From contig CAWKND010000012.1 in assembly GCA_963850915.1 (NCBI GenBank), positions 247,703 to 311,702 on the forward strand: a stretch of 64,000 nucleotides of DNA, read 5' to 3'. The position numbers and the translations under genes are program-made. Shown here one piece after another: positions 8,252-16,962 of this stretch (position 1 is its first letter; every line of letters starts with the position of its first letter). The DNA comes from CAVTWH01 sp963850915 (GTDB lineage: Bacteria; Actinomycetota; Actinomycetes; Mycobacteriales; Micromonosporaceae). The notes beneath the pieces were generated by a model. That model made no database searches. It was not told the origin of the DNA and worked only from the letters and a program-made list of their open reading frames with translations.

Positions 8252-8733
8252 AACGGTTTCACCGCGTCGAAGGGCTCGCCGCAGGCGCGGCAGCGGTACA
8301 GCGACTTGCACGCCGTCGAGCCGAACCGGGACAGCTCCTCGGTATCCGTTGCGCCACAACGGGGACAGCTCGCCGGCGAGCGCAGCACGGGCAGCCCCAA
8401 CAGCACCGGGCCGACCGGGGACGGCGGGGCGATGCCGGCGGCGGCCAGCTTCGACCGCCCCTCGGGCGTGATCCAGTCGGTACTCCACGAGGGGCTCAAC
8501 TCGGTTCGTACCAAGGCATCGGGGTGTCCAGCCGCGGCCAGCGCCCGGGTGATGTCCGCCCGGATGGTGGCCATCGCCGGGCAGCCGGAGTACGTCGGCG
8601 TGATGGTCACGGTGACCCGTCCGTCCACAGTGGACACGTCCCGGAGGATGCCGAGATCGGCGATGTTCAGTACCCGCAGCTCCGGATCGACCACCGCCCC
8701 GACAACCGCGCGGAGCTGCGCTTCCCCGTTCAC
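8248..8733 (-). CDS. paaD: phenylacetyl-CoA epoxidase assembly protein PaaD
   Basis: This 161-residue protein has an N-terminal MIP18/DUF59-type domain (VVDPELRVLNIADLGIL, PTYSGCPAM), typical of Fe-S or metal-centre maturation factors. The C-terminal zinc-ribbon-like region has CPRC and CRAC pairs plus one further cysteine. PaaD is needed for a working epoxidase but is not part of the catalytic complex. The GTG start overlaps the paaC stop codon, and its own stop overlaps paaE. Confidence 0.92.
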   Translation of the reverse strand: MNGEAQLRAVVGAVVDPELRVLNIADLGILRDVSTVDGRVTVTITPTYSGCPAMATIRADITRALAAAGHPDALVRTELSPSWSTDWITPEGRSKLAAAGIAPPSPVGPVLLGLPVLRSPASCPRCGATDTEELSRFGSTACKSLYRCRACGEPFDAVKPL

Positions 8734-9446
8734 CACCGCGCTCCCGGGTTGGCCCGCGGCAACACCTGCATCTCGGCGAGCAGGTAGGACAGGTGCTCGG
8801 TGTGCCGGCCGGCCCGGCCGCCCCCACCGTTCGCGAGATGCGCCGGCCAGCCATCTGCCGGACGGCTCAGCGTCGCCGCCTCGAGTACCGGCTCGACGAG
8901 GGCCAGCCAGGCGTCGCGCAGTCCAGGAGTGACAACGAAAAACTCGTGGGTGTACGGCCACAGCCCGTCCACGGCCGCCTGCATCCGCTGGTGCGACTCG
9001 GTTGTACCGTCGCCCAGGCGCAGCGTCCACTGCCGCGCGTGATCCAGGTGGTACGCGCTCTCCTTCACGGTCTTGCCGGCGATCCCGGCCAGCCGCTGGT
9101 CTTCGCCGCCTGCGAGGCTCGCGTAGTTGAGTGCCTGCCACCCGCCCAGGAACAGCAGTTTGCCGATGGCCCAGGCGAAGTCGGTCTCCGGCAGCTCGAC
9201 CAGGAGTACGTTGCGGAACTCGTGGTCGGCGCGCAGGTACGCCAGCGCGTCCTCGTCCCGGCCGGCCCCCTCCAGCTCGCCCGCGTAGGTGAGCAGCAGC
9301 CGGGCCGCACCGAGCTGGTCGAGCGCGATGTTGGTCAGCGCCACGTCCTCCTCCAGCTCCGGCGCGCGACTGCACCACATGGCCAGCCGCTGCGCCGCGA
9401 TCAGCGCGTCGTCGGCCAGGCCAAGGACTTCCGGGTAGCCGGCCAC
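8730..9446 (-). CDS. paaC: phenylacetyl-CoA epoxidase structural subunit PaaC
   Basis: This 238-residue ferritin-like subunit forms the core heterodimers with PaaA but lacks a full diiron site. Family features seen include ALDQLGAARLLLTYAG, ETDFAWAIGKLLF and KTVKESAYHLDHA. The GTG start at 9446 overlaps the paaB stop as TAGTG. The order A-B-C-D-E matches the standard paa operon. Confidence 0.92.
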   Translation of the reverse strand: MAGYPEVLGLADDALIAAQRLAMWCSRAPELEEDVALTNIALDQLGAARLLLTYAGELEGAGRDEDALAYLRADHEFRNVLLVELPETDFAWAIGKLLFLGGWQALNYASLAGGEDQRLAGIAGKTVKESAYHLDHARQWTLRLGDGTTESHQRMQAAVDGLWPYTHEFFVVTPGLRDAWLALVEPVLEAATLSRPADGWPAHLANGGGGRAGRHTEHLSYLLAEMQVLPRANPGARW

Positions 9447-9739
9447 TAGATGTGCTGCGCCCCTTCGGGTACCGGATAGAAGGTGGGGTGCCGGTAGACC
9501 TTGTCGGCGGCCGGGTCGAAGAAGGCGTCCTTCTCGTCCGGGCTGGAGGCGGTGATGCCGGCCGCCGGTACCACCCAGATCGAAACGCCCTCCTGGCGCC
9601 GGGTGTAGAGGTCGCGCGCGTTGCGCAGCGCCATCGGCGCGTCCGGCGCGCGCAGCGAGCCGACGTGCGTGTGCGACAAGCCGCGGCGTGGCCGGATGAA
9701 GACCTCCCACAGCGGCCAGCCGGCTGCGTCGCCGGTCAT
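9446..9739 (-). CDS. paaB: phenylacetyl-CoA epoxidase subunit PaaB
   Basis: This small 97-residue subunit bridges PaaAC dimers. It has the conserved WPLWEVFIRPRRGLSHTHVGSL opening, of which WEVFIR and HVGSL are diagnostic, and DLYTRRQEGVSIWVV. The ATG overlaps the paaA stop codon by four bases. Confidence 0.93.
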   Translation of the reverse strand: MTGDAAGWPLWEVFIRPRRGLSHTHVGSLRAPDAPMALRNARDLYTRRQEGVSIWVVPAAGITASSPDEKDAFFDPAADKVYRHPTFYPVPEGAQHI

Positions 9740-10806
9740 CCCACCACCGCCGGGGTACGGCCAGCCTCACGCGCTGCTTCCTTTGTGGCGTACGCGTTCG
9801 CGGCTTCGCGTACCCACGCCCCGTCGGCGTACGCCCGGCGCTTGTGCTCGATCCGCTCGCGGTTGCACGGCCCGTCGCCCTTGATCACCCGGGTCAGCTC
9901 GTCGTAGTCGGGCTGGGTGAAGTCGTAGCCGCCGCGCTCGGCGTTCCAGCGCAGCTCCGGGTCGGGCAGCGTGAGTCCGAGGATCTCCGCCTGCTGTACG
10001 CACATGTCGACGAAGCGCTGGCGCAGCTCATCGTTGGCGAAGCGCTTGATCTTCCAGGCCATCGACTGCTCGGAGTGGGTCGAGTCGGAGTCGGGCGGCC
10101 CGAACATCGCCAGCGACGGGTACCACCACCGGTCCACCGCGCGCTGCGCCATCTCGCGCTGCGCGGGCGAGCCGTTGGCCAGCGTCCACAGGATGTCGTA
10201 GCCCTGGCGCTGGTGGAACGACTCCTCCTTGCAGACCCGGATCATCGCCCGCGCGTACGGCCCGTACGAGCAGCGGCACAGCGGTACCTGGTTGACGATC
10301 GCGGCGCCGTCCACCAGCCAGCCGATGACGCCCATGTCGGCCCAGCTCAGCGTCGGGTAGTTGAAGATCGAGCTGTACTTCTGGCGGCCGTCGTGCAGCT
10401 GCGCGACCAGGTCGTCCCGGGACACCCCGAGGGTCTCCGCGGCGGCGTAGAGGTAGAGCCCGTGGCCCGCCTCGTCCTGCACCTTGGCCAGCAGGATCGC
10501 CTTGCGGTGCAGGCTGGGCGCGCGGGTGATCCAGTTCCCCTCGGGCTGCATCCCGATGATCTCCGAGTGGGCGTGCTGGGCGATCTGTCGGATCAGCGTC
10601 CGCCGGTACCCGTCCGGCATCCAGTCACGTGGCTCGATCTTCTGGTCGGCCGCGATCACCGCGTCGAAGTACTCCTGCCGCTCCCCCGCAGGTACCGGCG
10701 AATCAGTCAGGGCGGCAGCGTGCAGCCCGGCCTCCACCTCGGCCACCTCGGCAAGTAGCTCCGAGTGGCCCGGCGGGTCGGGGGTGGGGAAATCACTGCC
10801 GTACAT
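9736..10806 (-). CDS. paaA: phenylacetyl-CoA epoxidase catalytic subunit PaaA
   Basis: This 356-residue ferritin-like diiron monooxygenase converts phenylacetyl-CoA to its 1,2-epoxide. Diiron ligands are visible in QDEAGHGLY and KEESFHQRQG, with Arg/Lys residues for CoA binding around them. It is the first gene of a five-gene operon in which every junction overlaps. Its start codon is 117 bp from the divergent hydrolase gene at 10924, so the operon promoter lies in that gap. No PaaR or TetR regulator and no paaK, paaG, paaZ or paaJ gene is adjacent, so the rest of the catabolic route must be elsewhere. Confidence 0.94.
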   Translation of the reverse strand: MYGSDFPTPDPPGHSELLAEVAEVEAGLHAAALTDSPVPAGERQEYFDAVIAADQKIEPRDWMPDGYRRTLIRQIAQHAHSEIIGMQPEGNWITRAPSLHRKAILLAKVQDEAGHGLYLYAAAETLGVSRDDLVAQLHDGRQKYSSIFNYPTLSWADMGVIGWLVDGAAIVNQVPLCRCSYGPYARAMIRVCKEESFHQRQGYDILWTLANGSPAQREMAQRAVDRWWYPSLAMFGPPDSDSTHSEQSMAWKIKRFANDELRQRFVDMCVQQAEILGLTLPDPELRWNAERGGYDFTQPDYDELTRVIKGDGPCNRERIEHKRRAYADGAWVREAANAYATKEAAREAGRTPAVVG

Positions 10807-10923
10807 CTGTCCAGTGTTACAAGATTCTGCCGATCCTTCAATCCCCTGTCACAACATGTCGAGCTTCGGCGGGCAGGGGTGGGGTACAGTGCCGGGCGAC
10901 CCCGAACTCTGGAGCCCCCGCTC

Positions 10924-11880
10924 ATGCCCCGGCTACCACTCGCCATGCTGATCGTCGCCGCGCTCGGCGGCGCACTGCTGGCGGTCCCCGGCGCCCGGCA
11001 CCAGCTCGCCGATCTCGGCGGCCAGGCGCGCGCGGCGGCTGGCGTACCAGCCGGCCCGTCCTACCAGCTCGCCGCCCAGAAGGCGCCGCCGTGGCCGGTG
11101 ATGCGGGTCCCCCAGCAGCCGGTCACCGTACCGAGCGGGATCACCCTCACCGGCTGGACGCTGCTGGACCGCAAGACCGGTGCGCTCGTCGGGCACTCGG
11201 ACGCCGCTTCGACCGCCGAGAACGATGTCGAGTCGATGATCAAGCCGTGGATCGCGGCCGACTACCTGACCCGGGTCACCGCGGCGGGCAAGCAGCCGAC
11301 CGCCAAGGACCTGGCCGACCTGCGCACGATGATCATCAACAGCGACGACGACCGGGCCAACCACTTCGACCATGCGACGGTCGGCAAGCTGCGCGGGTAC
11401 GACGCCGTGCGGGCCCGGCTCAACCAGGTGTGCGGGCTGCACGCGGGCACCAAGAACGCCAACATGTGGAGCTACACGACGCTGACCTCGGACGAGGCAG
11501 CGGCGCTCGGCCAGTGCCTGGCGGACGGACGGGCGGCCGGCCCGTACACCGAGCAGCTGCTGGGCTGGATGCGCGAGGTCCAGGGCCCGGTCACCGACCA
11601 GCACGCCACCTACGGCGGTGGCCGGTGGGGCATCATCGACGCCCTGCCCGACCTGATATCCGGGCTCACCTCGATCAAGAACGGCTGGGAGCCGGAGATC
11701 GAGGGCAGAGTCTGGAACGTCAACTGCCTGGCCATCACCCCGGACAACGTACTCGCGATCATGATCCAGTACCCGTGGACCTCGCCCACCACCAATTGGC
11801 AGGACGCCAACAACCTGGCTGCCGGTGCCGACGCCTGCAAAACCATCGCCGCCCAGCTCGTCTTCGTCCCCGACGCCTGA
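10924..11880 (+). CDS. secreted beta-lactamase-fold serine hydrolase-like protein, copy 1
   Basis: This 318-residue protein has an N-terminal hydrophobic export or anchor segment (LPLAMLIVAALGGALLAV). Its beta-lactamase/transpeptidase-like domain carries an SxxK motif (Ser104-Met-Ile-Lys107), an SDD version of the SDN motif (INSDDDRAN) and a KNG version of KTG (SIKNGWE). Conserved cysteines (QVCGL, GQCLADG) could form a disulfide. It is the most divergent of three tandem paralogues. The start ATG follows GGAGCC eight bases upstream. The altered second and third motifs argue against a classical antibiotic-hydrolysing enzyme. The function is unknown. Confidence 0.82.
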   Translation: MPRLPLAMLIVAALGGALLAVPGARHQLADLGGQARAAAGVPAGPSYQLAAQKAPPWPVMRVPQQPVTVPSGITLTGWTLLDRKTGALVGHSDAASTAENDVESMIKPWIAADYLTRVTAAGKQPTAKDLADLRTMIINSDDDRANHFDHATVGKLRGYDAVRARLNQVCGLHAGTKNANMWSYTTLTSDEAAALGQCLADGRAAGPYTEQLLGWMREVQGPVTDQHATYGGGRWGIIDALPDLISGLTSIKNGWEPEIEGRVWNVNCLAITPDNVLAIMIQYPWTSPTTNWQDANNLAAGADACKTIAAQLVFVPDA

Positions 11881-12030
11881 GCAGGGCCGCCACCTCATCA
11901 GGGGCGGGCGCAAAGAACCAGGTGACCCGGAGCACCCGTACAGGGAACTCCTAGTTTGCGCGGGTAGCGTCGCATTTTGCTGGAAAACATCCGGTCCACT
12001 GACGCCCCCCGACGGTTGGAGTTCTCCACC

Positions 12031-12963
12031 ATGCGGCCCCGCTACCTGCTGTTGGCACTGACGGTCCTCGCCGTACTCGGCGGGGTACTGGCGATACCAG
12101 CGGTAACCGGACACTCGCGGAGCAACGCCGACAGCGCGGAGTGGGTAGGCTCGGCGAGCACCCCACCCTCCCCGCCGGCCACCAGCACGCCCGCCGCGCC
12201 TGCCACGCCGGCCCCGTCCGCCACCTCGGAGGCGCCCGTGCCGGTACCCACCATCACCGCCCCGGCGACCTCGTTCTTCGGCTGGGCGCTGCTGGACCGG
12301 CACACCGGAAAGATCACCGGGTCGGCGAACATGGCCACCGGTACCAACACCACCGAGTCCATGATCAAGGCGTGGATCGTCTCCGACTACCTGCGCCGCC
12401 TGCCGGCCGGGACGCAGCCGTCCGCGGCCACCCTGGACGACCTGGCAGTCGCGATCGTGCACAGCGATGACGACGCCGCCCAGCGCCTCTACGTCGCGGG
12501 CGGCCAGAACGCCGTGGTCAACCGGATGATCTCGATCTGCGGGCTGACCAACACCACGATTGACGACGGCTGGTGGAGCCGTACCGAGATGAGCCCGCAG
12601 GACGCCGTGAAGCTGGGCATCTGCGTCGCCGACGGGCGGGCGGCCGGCGCCGCCTGGACACCGTGGGTACTCCAGGAGATGCGTGACGTGCAGGGTGGCG
12701 TCGGTGACCAGCAGGCCACCACCGGTGGCGGGCGCTGGGGCATCGTCGACGGGCTGCCGGCCACCCTGGCCAGCGGGTTGTCGATCAAGAACGGCTGGAC
12801 GCCGACCAGCTCCGACGGCGACTGGCACGTCAACAACCTGGCCATCTCCGACGACTGGGTACTCGCCGTCATGGTGCGGTACCCGATCGGCAACGGCCTC
12901 CAGTACGGTGCAGATATCTGTTCCTCCGTCGCCCGGCAGCTGCTGCCGGTCCTGGAGGCATAA
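12031..12963 (+). CDS. secreted beta-lactamase-fold serine hydrolase-like protein, copy 2
   Basis: This 310-residue paralogue of its two neighbours has an N-terminal helix (YLLLALTVLAVLGGVLAI). A Pro/Thr/Ser/Ala linker of about 50 residues leads to the hydrolase-like domain with Ser110-Met-Ile-Lys113, HSDDDAA and SIKNGW. Its core is very similar to copy 3 (FFGWALLDR, TNTTESMIKAWIVSDYLR). The ATG at 12031 has a GGAG nine bases upstream. A TTG-initiated extension to 11977 is open but unlikely. The gap before it (11881-12030) holds nothing recognisable except AT-richer sequence suitable for a promoter. Confidence 0.82.
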   Translation: MRPRYLLLALTVLAVLGGVLAIPAVTGHSRSNADSAEWVGSASTPPSPPATSTPAAPATPAPSATSEAPVPVPTITAPATSFFGWALLDRHTGKITGSANMATGTNTTESMIKAWIVSDYLRRLPAGTQPSAATLDDLAVAIVHSDDDAAQRLYVAGGQNAVVNRMISICGLTNTTIDDGWWSRTEMSPQDAVKLGICVADGRAAGAAWTPWVLQEMRDVQGGVGDQQATTGGGRWGIVDGLPATLASGLSIKNGWTPTSSDGDWHVNNLAISDDWVLAVMVRYPIGNGLQYGADICSSVARQLLPVLEA

Positions 12964-12994
12964 GCCCCCGACCCCCGATCTGGAGCCCCCCGCC

Positions 12995-13909
12995 ATGCGG
13001 TTGGTACGCCTGGTCGTCGCGATGTTCGCGCTGGCCGCTCTCGGTGCGCTGACCCTCGCCGTACCCACGGTCCGGGCGCACCTGGCCTCGCTCGGGCAGA
13101 AGGCCGACGGCGCGGTCGGCGTCGAGCAGCCGCAGTACGCCCTCGCCGCGCAGGCGGCTCCGCCGCCACCCGTACTGAAGTCGGGCCCGGTCACCATCGA
13201 CGCGACCACGGTGTTCTTCGGCTGGGCGCTGCTCGACCGGAAGACCGGCACGGTGACCGGGTCGGACAACTTCCAGACCGGCACAAATACCACGGAGTCC
13301 ATGATCAAGGCGTGGATCGTCTCGGACTACCTGCGCCAGCACCCGGCCGCCAGCGACGCGGTACAGCAGGAGCTGCGGTTGGCGATCATCGACAGCAACG
13401 ACGACATGGCGCAGAAGTACTACAAGCTCGACGGCGGCAACGCCTCCATCCAGCGGCTGATCAGCATGTGCAAGCTGACCCACACGACGGTGAAGTCCGG
13501 CTGGTGGAGCATGACCCAGATGACGCCGCAGGACGCGGTGACGTACGGGCAGTGCGTGGCCGACGGTACCGCCGCCGGTGCGCAGTGGACGCCATGGGTA
13601 CTCAAGACCATGCAGGAGGTACGCGGCACCGTGGATCAGCAGCCGGCCGACCAGAAGACCGGCGGCGGGCACTGGGGCATCATCGACGCGCTCCCCTGGG
13701 ACCTGGCACCGCAGGCGTCCATCAAGAACGGCTGGACCTACATCTACGCCGACGGGCTGTGGCACGTGAACTGCCTGGCCATCGTCGACGACGACGTACT
13801 CGCGGTGATGATGCGGTACAAGGCTCCCAACAACGTGACCGGGCTGAAGGTCGGCGACGGCATCTGCGCCTCGGTGACCAGCCAGCTCACCTACTCGCCC
13901 GACCTGTAA
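12995..13909 (+). CDS. secreted beta-lactamase-fold serine hydrolase-like protein, copy 3
   Basis: This 304-residue third tandem paralogue has an N-terminal helix (LVVAMFALAALGALTLAV). The domain carries Ser102-Met-Ile-Lys105, DSNDDMA in place of SDN, and SIKNGW in place of KTG. It starts 31 bp after copy 2, preceded by a GGAG, so copies 2 and 3 probably share a transcript. A long antisense open frame covers all three copies but is a codon-bias shadow. Like copy 1, it keeps the two cysteines that may pair (MCKL, GQCVADG). Confidence 0.82.
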   Translation: MRLVRLVVAMFALAALGALTLAVPTVRAHLASLGQKADGAVGVEQPQYALAAQAAPPPPVLKSGPVTIDATTVFFGWALLDRKTGTVTGSDNFQTGTNTTESMIKAWIVSDYLRQHPAASDAVQQELRLAIIDSNDDMAQKYYKLDGGNASIQRLISMCKLTHTTVKSGWWSMTQMTPQDAVTYGQCVADGTAAGAQWTPWVLKTMQEVRGTVDQQPADQKTGGGHWGIIDALPWDLAPQASIKNGWTYIYADGLWHVNCLAIVDDDVLAVMMRYKAPNNVTGLKVGDGICASVTSQLTYSPDL

Positions 13910-13929
13910 CCCGCACCCGCCAGCCCGCG

Positions 13930-14775
13930 TTAGCCGCCGGCGAAGACCGGCCCGCCGACCGGCAGCGGGGGTACCTCACCCAAGGCGGCAGCCCGCCGGG
14001 CGAACTCGCGTACCCCGGCGATCTGCCGCTCCCCCAGCGAAAAGTCCAGCGTCCGGAAGTACGCGGCGAGCGTCTGCGCGTCGAACGGCTCCCAGCGCGC
14101 GGCGGCCTCGGCGACCTCGTCCAGCTCGGCCAGGCACAGGTCCCGCGAGCGTAGGAACGCCTCGTGTACGTCCTTGACCAGCCCGGGGTGCTGCTCGGCG
14201 AAGTCACGGCGGACCGCCCAGACGGCGAAGACCATCGGCAGGCCGGTCCACTCCCGCCAGGCCTGGCCCAGGTCGGTGACGATCAGACCGAGCTTCGGCG
14301 CCTCGTACAGCGCCCGCAGCGCCACGTCCCCGATGACCACGCCGGCATCCGCCTCCAGCAGCATCTGGGTCAGCTCGGGCGGGCAGGTGAAGTAGGTGGG
14401 GTGCACTCCGTAGCGCTCGCCGAGCAGCAGCTGGGCCAGTAGCACGCCGGTACGGCTGGCCGAACCGAGTGCGACCCGGCCGCCGTCCAGCTGCTCCAAC
14501 GGCTTGGTGGAGACCATGTTCACGGAGAGCACCGGCCCGTCGCTGCCGACCGCGAGATCGGGGAGCAGGAGCAGCTCGTCGGCGTGGCGCAGGTACTCCA
14601 CAAGGGAGATCGGGCCGATGTCCAGATCGCCCGCGACCAGCGCCGTGTTCAGCCGGTCCGGGGTGTCCTTGTGCAGGTCCACATCGAGCAGCGCGCCGGA
14701 GCGCATCAGCCCCCAGTAGATCGGCAGGCAGTTCAGGTACTGGATGTGGCCGACCCGGGGCCGGGAGTTGCTCAT
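13930..14775 (-). CDS. mqnA: chorismate dehydratase MqnA
   Basis: This ~281-residue periplasmic-binding-protein-fold enzyme makes 3-enolpyruvylbenzoate from chorismate, the first committed step of the futalosine route. The opening RVGHIQYLNCLPIYWGL and the later SVNMVSTKPLEQLDGGRVALGSASRTG are characteristic. I use the ATG at 14775, which gives the usual N-terminus. A GTG at 14784 with a nearer GGGGG is also possible. The gene is convergent with the hydrolase array and is not linked to the other mqn genes, which is common in actinobacteria. Confidence 0.9.
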   Translation of the reverse strand: MSNSRPRVGHIQYLNCLPIYWGLMRSGALLDVDLHKDTPDRLNTALVAGDLDIGPISLVEYLRHADELLLLPDLAVGSDGPVLSVNMVSTKPLEQLDGGRVALGSASRTGVLLAQLLLGERYGVHPTYFTCPPELTQMLLEADAGVVIGDVALRALYEAPKLGLIVTDLGQAWREWTGLPMVFAVWAVRRDFAEQHPGLVKDVHEAFLRSRDLCLAELDEVAEAAARWEPFDAQTLAAYFRTLDFSLGERQIAGVREFARRAAALGEVPPLPVGGPVFAGG

Positions 14776-14807
14776 GTCCGGCACGCTACCCCCGGCCCCC
14801 GGGTGGT

Positions 14808-16082
14808 TCAGCTCACGCCGGCCAGTTCAGCCTGCGGAGTCGCGACGACGACCGCGGGCAGGGCCCGCTCGCGGGCGATGGCGCGCAGCGTCGGGGCGGC
14901 GAAGATGCCCGCGACGGCCAGCCCGCCGAGGCCGGCGATGGCCAGCGTCGGGCGCACGGCCAGGACGCTGAGCAACACCCCACCCAGCAGGTACCCGGCG
15001 GCATTGGCACCGTTGGCCACCGCGCCGACCCGGGCGTACGCCCGACCCCGGGCCACTGCCGGTATCCGGCTGCCGAGCAGCACCCCCAGTGCCGTGTTGA
15101 GGCAGCCGTTGAGTGCGCCGCCGATGGCCAGGGCCGGGATGAGCCAGCCCAGGTTGGGTACCAGCGCGATGCACGCCACCACCGCGCAGGTCGCGGCCAG
15201 CGCGCCGAACAGTACGGTGGCGGTACCGGCGTCGGCGAGCTTGAACTTGGCCAGCAGTACGGCACCGACCATCATCGCGGCCACCCAGCTCGCCGAGATC
15301 AGCCCGTACTCGGTGGCGGTGGCGTGCAGTTCGCCCCGGACGAAGAAGACGTCCACCACGTTCACCGCGCTGACCAGCGCGATCACGGCTCCGGCGAGGG
15401 CGATCAGGGGGAACAGCAGGGGGTCGCCGCGCAGCCGCCAGTCCGCTGCCGGTGCCGCGTCGCCCGCTGCCGTCCGCGCACCCGGCTCACCGTTGCGGCG
15501 GGTACGCAGCACCAGGCCCAGGGCCGCGATGGCCAGGAAGCTCGCCGCGTCGACCAGCAGCGGTACCCGCAGCCCGAAGGTACCGAAGAGCAGCCCACCC
15601 AGTACCGGTGCAAGCAGACTCCCGAGCGACGCGGCGGTCTGCCCGAGCGCCGACGCCTTCGGCAGGCTGGCCCGGCTGACCATCGCCGGCAACAGCGCCG
15701 AGAGCGTCGGCTGGGTGACCGCGAGCCCGGCAGCCAGCAGCGCGGCGAGCGCCACGATGAGTACGGTGCTGCTCGCGTACGCCAGCGCCACGCAGATCGC
15801 CGCCTGGGCCAGCCCCGTGGTGATCAACAGGAGCCGGCTGTCCACCCGGTCGACCAGCCGGCCGGTGAGCGGCGCGAGTACCACCGGCGGTACCGCCGCC
15901 GCGAGCAGGATCGCGGCGACCGCGTAACTGCCGTTGCCCCGAGCCAGCAGGGCGAGCAGCAGAGCGGTGGCGGCGAGGTAGTCGCCGCAGGTGGAGATGG
16001 CTCGGCCGGCGGCCGACAGGTACACGTCAACCCAGCGCTCGCCGGTGCCGGCCGGCGCGGTGGAGGCAGATGTGAAGGACAT
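14808..16082 (-). CDS. MFS transporter
   Basis: This major facilitator has about 424 residues and 12 predicted membrane helices. It has the loop-2 motif GRLVDRVDSR between helices 2 and 3, as in drug/proton antiporters. The N-terminal region is of the ArsR-linked efflux type. The ATG at 16082 lies inside a 40-bp palindrome. A GTG at 16103 in the same frame would add VKDILRS. Neither start has a good ribosome-binding site. The regulator gene ends 20-40 bp upstream on the same strand, so both are probably one operon. The transported compound is unknown. Confidence 0.85.
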   Translation of the reverse strand: MSFTSASTAPAGTGERWVDVYLSAAGRAISTCGDYLAATALLLALLARGNGSYAVAAILLAAAVPPVVLAPLTGRLVDRVDSRLLLITTGLAQAAICVALAYASSTVLIVALAALLAAGLAVTQPTLSALLPAMVSRASLPKASALGQTAASLGSLLAPVLGGLLFGTFGLRVPLLVDAASFLAIAALGLVLRTRRNGEPGARTAAGDAAPAADWRLRGDPLLFPLIALAGAVIALVSAVNVVDVFFVRGELHATATEYGLISASWVAAMMVGAVLLAKFKLADAGTATVLFGALAATCAVVACIALVPNLGWLIPALAIGGALNGCLNTALGVLLGSRIPAVARGRAYARVGAVANGANAAGYLLGGVLLSVLAVRPTLAIAGLGGLAVAGIFAAPTLRAIARERALPAVVVATPQAELAGVS

Positions 16083-16107
16083 ACTTCGAAGTATGTCCTT
16101 CACATCT
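16068..16107. promoter_or_regulatory. 40-bp perfect palindrome, candidate operator or RNA hairpin
   Basis: Positions 16068-16107 read the same on both strands, centred on TTCGAA, with arms containing GAAGGACATACTTCG. It lies between the ArsR-type regulator stop (16123) and the MFS gene and covers the MFS start codon. A further half-site (ACTTCACATC) recurs at 16126-16135. It may be bound by the upstream regulator or fold in the mRNA to limit MFS translation. Confidence 0.65.
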
Positions 16108-16122
16108 CAAGATATCAAGCGG

Positions 16123-16764
16123 TTACTTCACATCTTCGGGATCAGCCGACGCCCGCTCGGTGTCAGATACCGGCTCGGCGGGCGGCAACGAGTCGACCGC
16201 AATGGCCCGGAGCAGCAGCGACACCTGCCGCTGACCGGCCAGCGGAGCCGAGCGGGAGCGTCCACGGTAGGGATCGAGCACGGCAAGCAGCTGCTTCCCG
16301 ATCGCCTGTAGCTCCTCGGCGGTCAGCATGAGCAGTACCTCAGAGAAGATCGACGCCTGGTACCACTCGGCCGGCTCCTCGTGGCTGCGCGCCAACCACT
16401 GGCGTACCCGCGTCTCTTCCCTGATCATGAAGGAATCGACCAGCTCGCGCTCCGCGTCGCGGGTGTCCTGGTCAGCGTTGTGCCCGGCCTCCACGTCGAA
16501 GCCGCGGACCAGGCTGCGCCACAGCCGCTCCCGCCCGTCGCCGCGCCCCGGCGCCTCCTCGACCAGGCCTGCCTTGGCAAGCGCGCGCAGGTGGTAGCTG
16601 GTGGCGCTGGGGGTCAGCCCGATGATCTCGGCGCACTCGGTCGCGGTGGCCGGGTCGCCGGCCATCAACCGTTCCATGATCGACAGCCGGGCGGGCGACG
16701 CGAGGGCCCGCATCACACTGGCGTCCCGGATCTCCGCGCGCGGCGCGTGGTTGGTGTCGGTCAT
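16123..16764 (-). CDS. ArsR-family winged-helix regulator
   Basis: This 213-residue regulator has an N-terminal winged-helix domain (MRALASPARLSIMERLM, ATECAEIIGLTPSATSYHLRALAKAGLVEE). A C-terminal helical region with tryptophans (QWLARSHEEPAEWYQ) may sense a ligand. There is no cysteine metal site, so it is not a metal-sensing ArsR. It is the first gene of a two-gene unit with an MFS exporter, the usual layout of a drug-responsive switch. The region upstream (16765-16962) carries the divergent promoters for it and helD, but no element stands out. Confidence 0.87.
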   Translation of the reverse strand: MTDTNHAPRAEIRDASVMRALASPARLSIMERLMAGDPATATECAEIIGLTPSATSYHLRALAKAGLVEEAPGRGDGRERLWRSLVRGFDVEAGHNADQDTRDAERELVDSFMIREETRVRQWLARSHEEPAEWYQASIFSEVLLMLTAEELQAIGKQLLAVLDPYRGRSRSAPLAGQRQVSLLLRAIAVDSLPPAEPVSDTERASADPEDVK

Positions 16765-16962
16765 GGGTCCAGGTTAATCGGGTGGCCAGGTTATTCGAGT
16801 GTCGGCCGGCGGCCGCGGGAGTACAGTCGTCAGGCCCTGCGGCCCGCGTGCCGCACGATCGCGCCTGGTCAGGCGCCTGACGGCACAGCCGGTACCGCCC
16901 GTTGTCCAGGCGGAGCGCCGGGCGGCCCGCTCCGGTTTGTACCCCCCACGGAAGGCGGCCCG

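Noticed and set aside
7142..8854. An N-terminal extension of PaaE by about 200 residues
   Set aside because: The extension is antisense-like Arg/Gly sequence across paaD. The GTG overlapping the paaD stop gives a normal PaaE length.
10933..13308. A 791-codon open frame antisense to the three hydrolase genes
   Set aside because: It runs opposite three well-supported coding genes, has Arg/Gly/Val-rich sequence without domains, and follows from GC-rich third positions.
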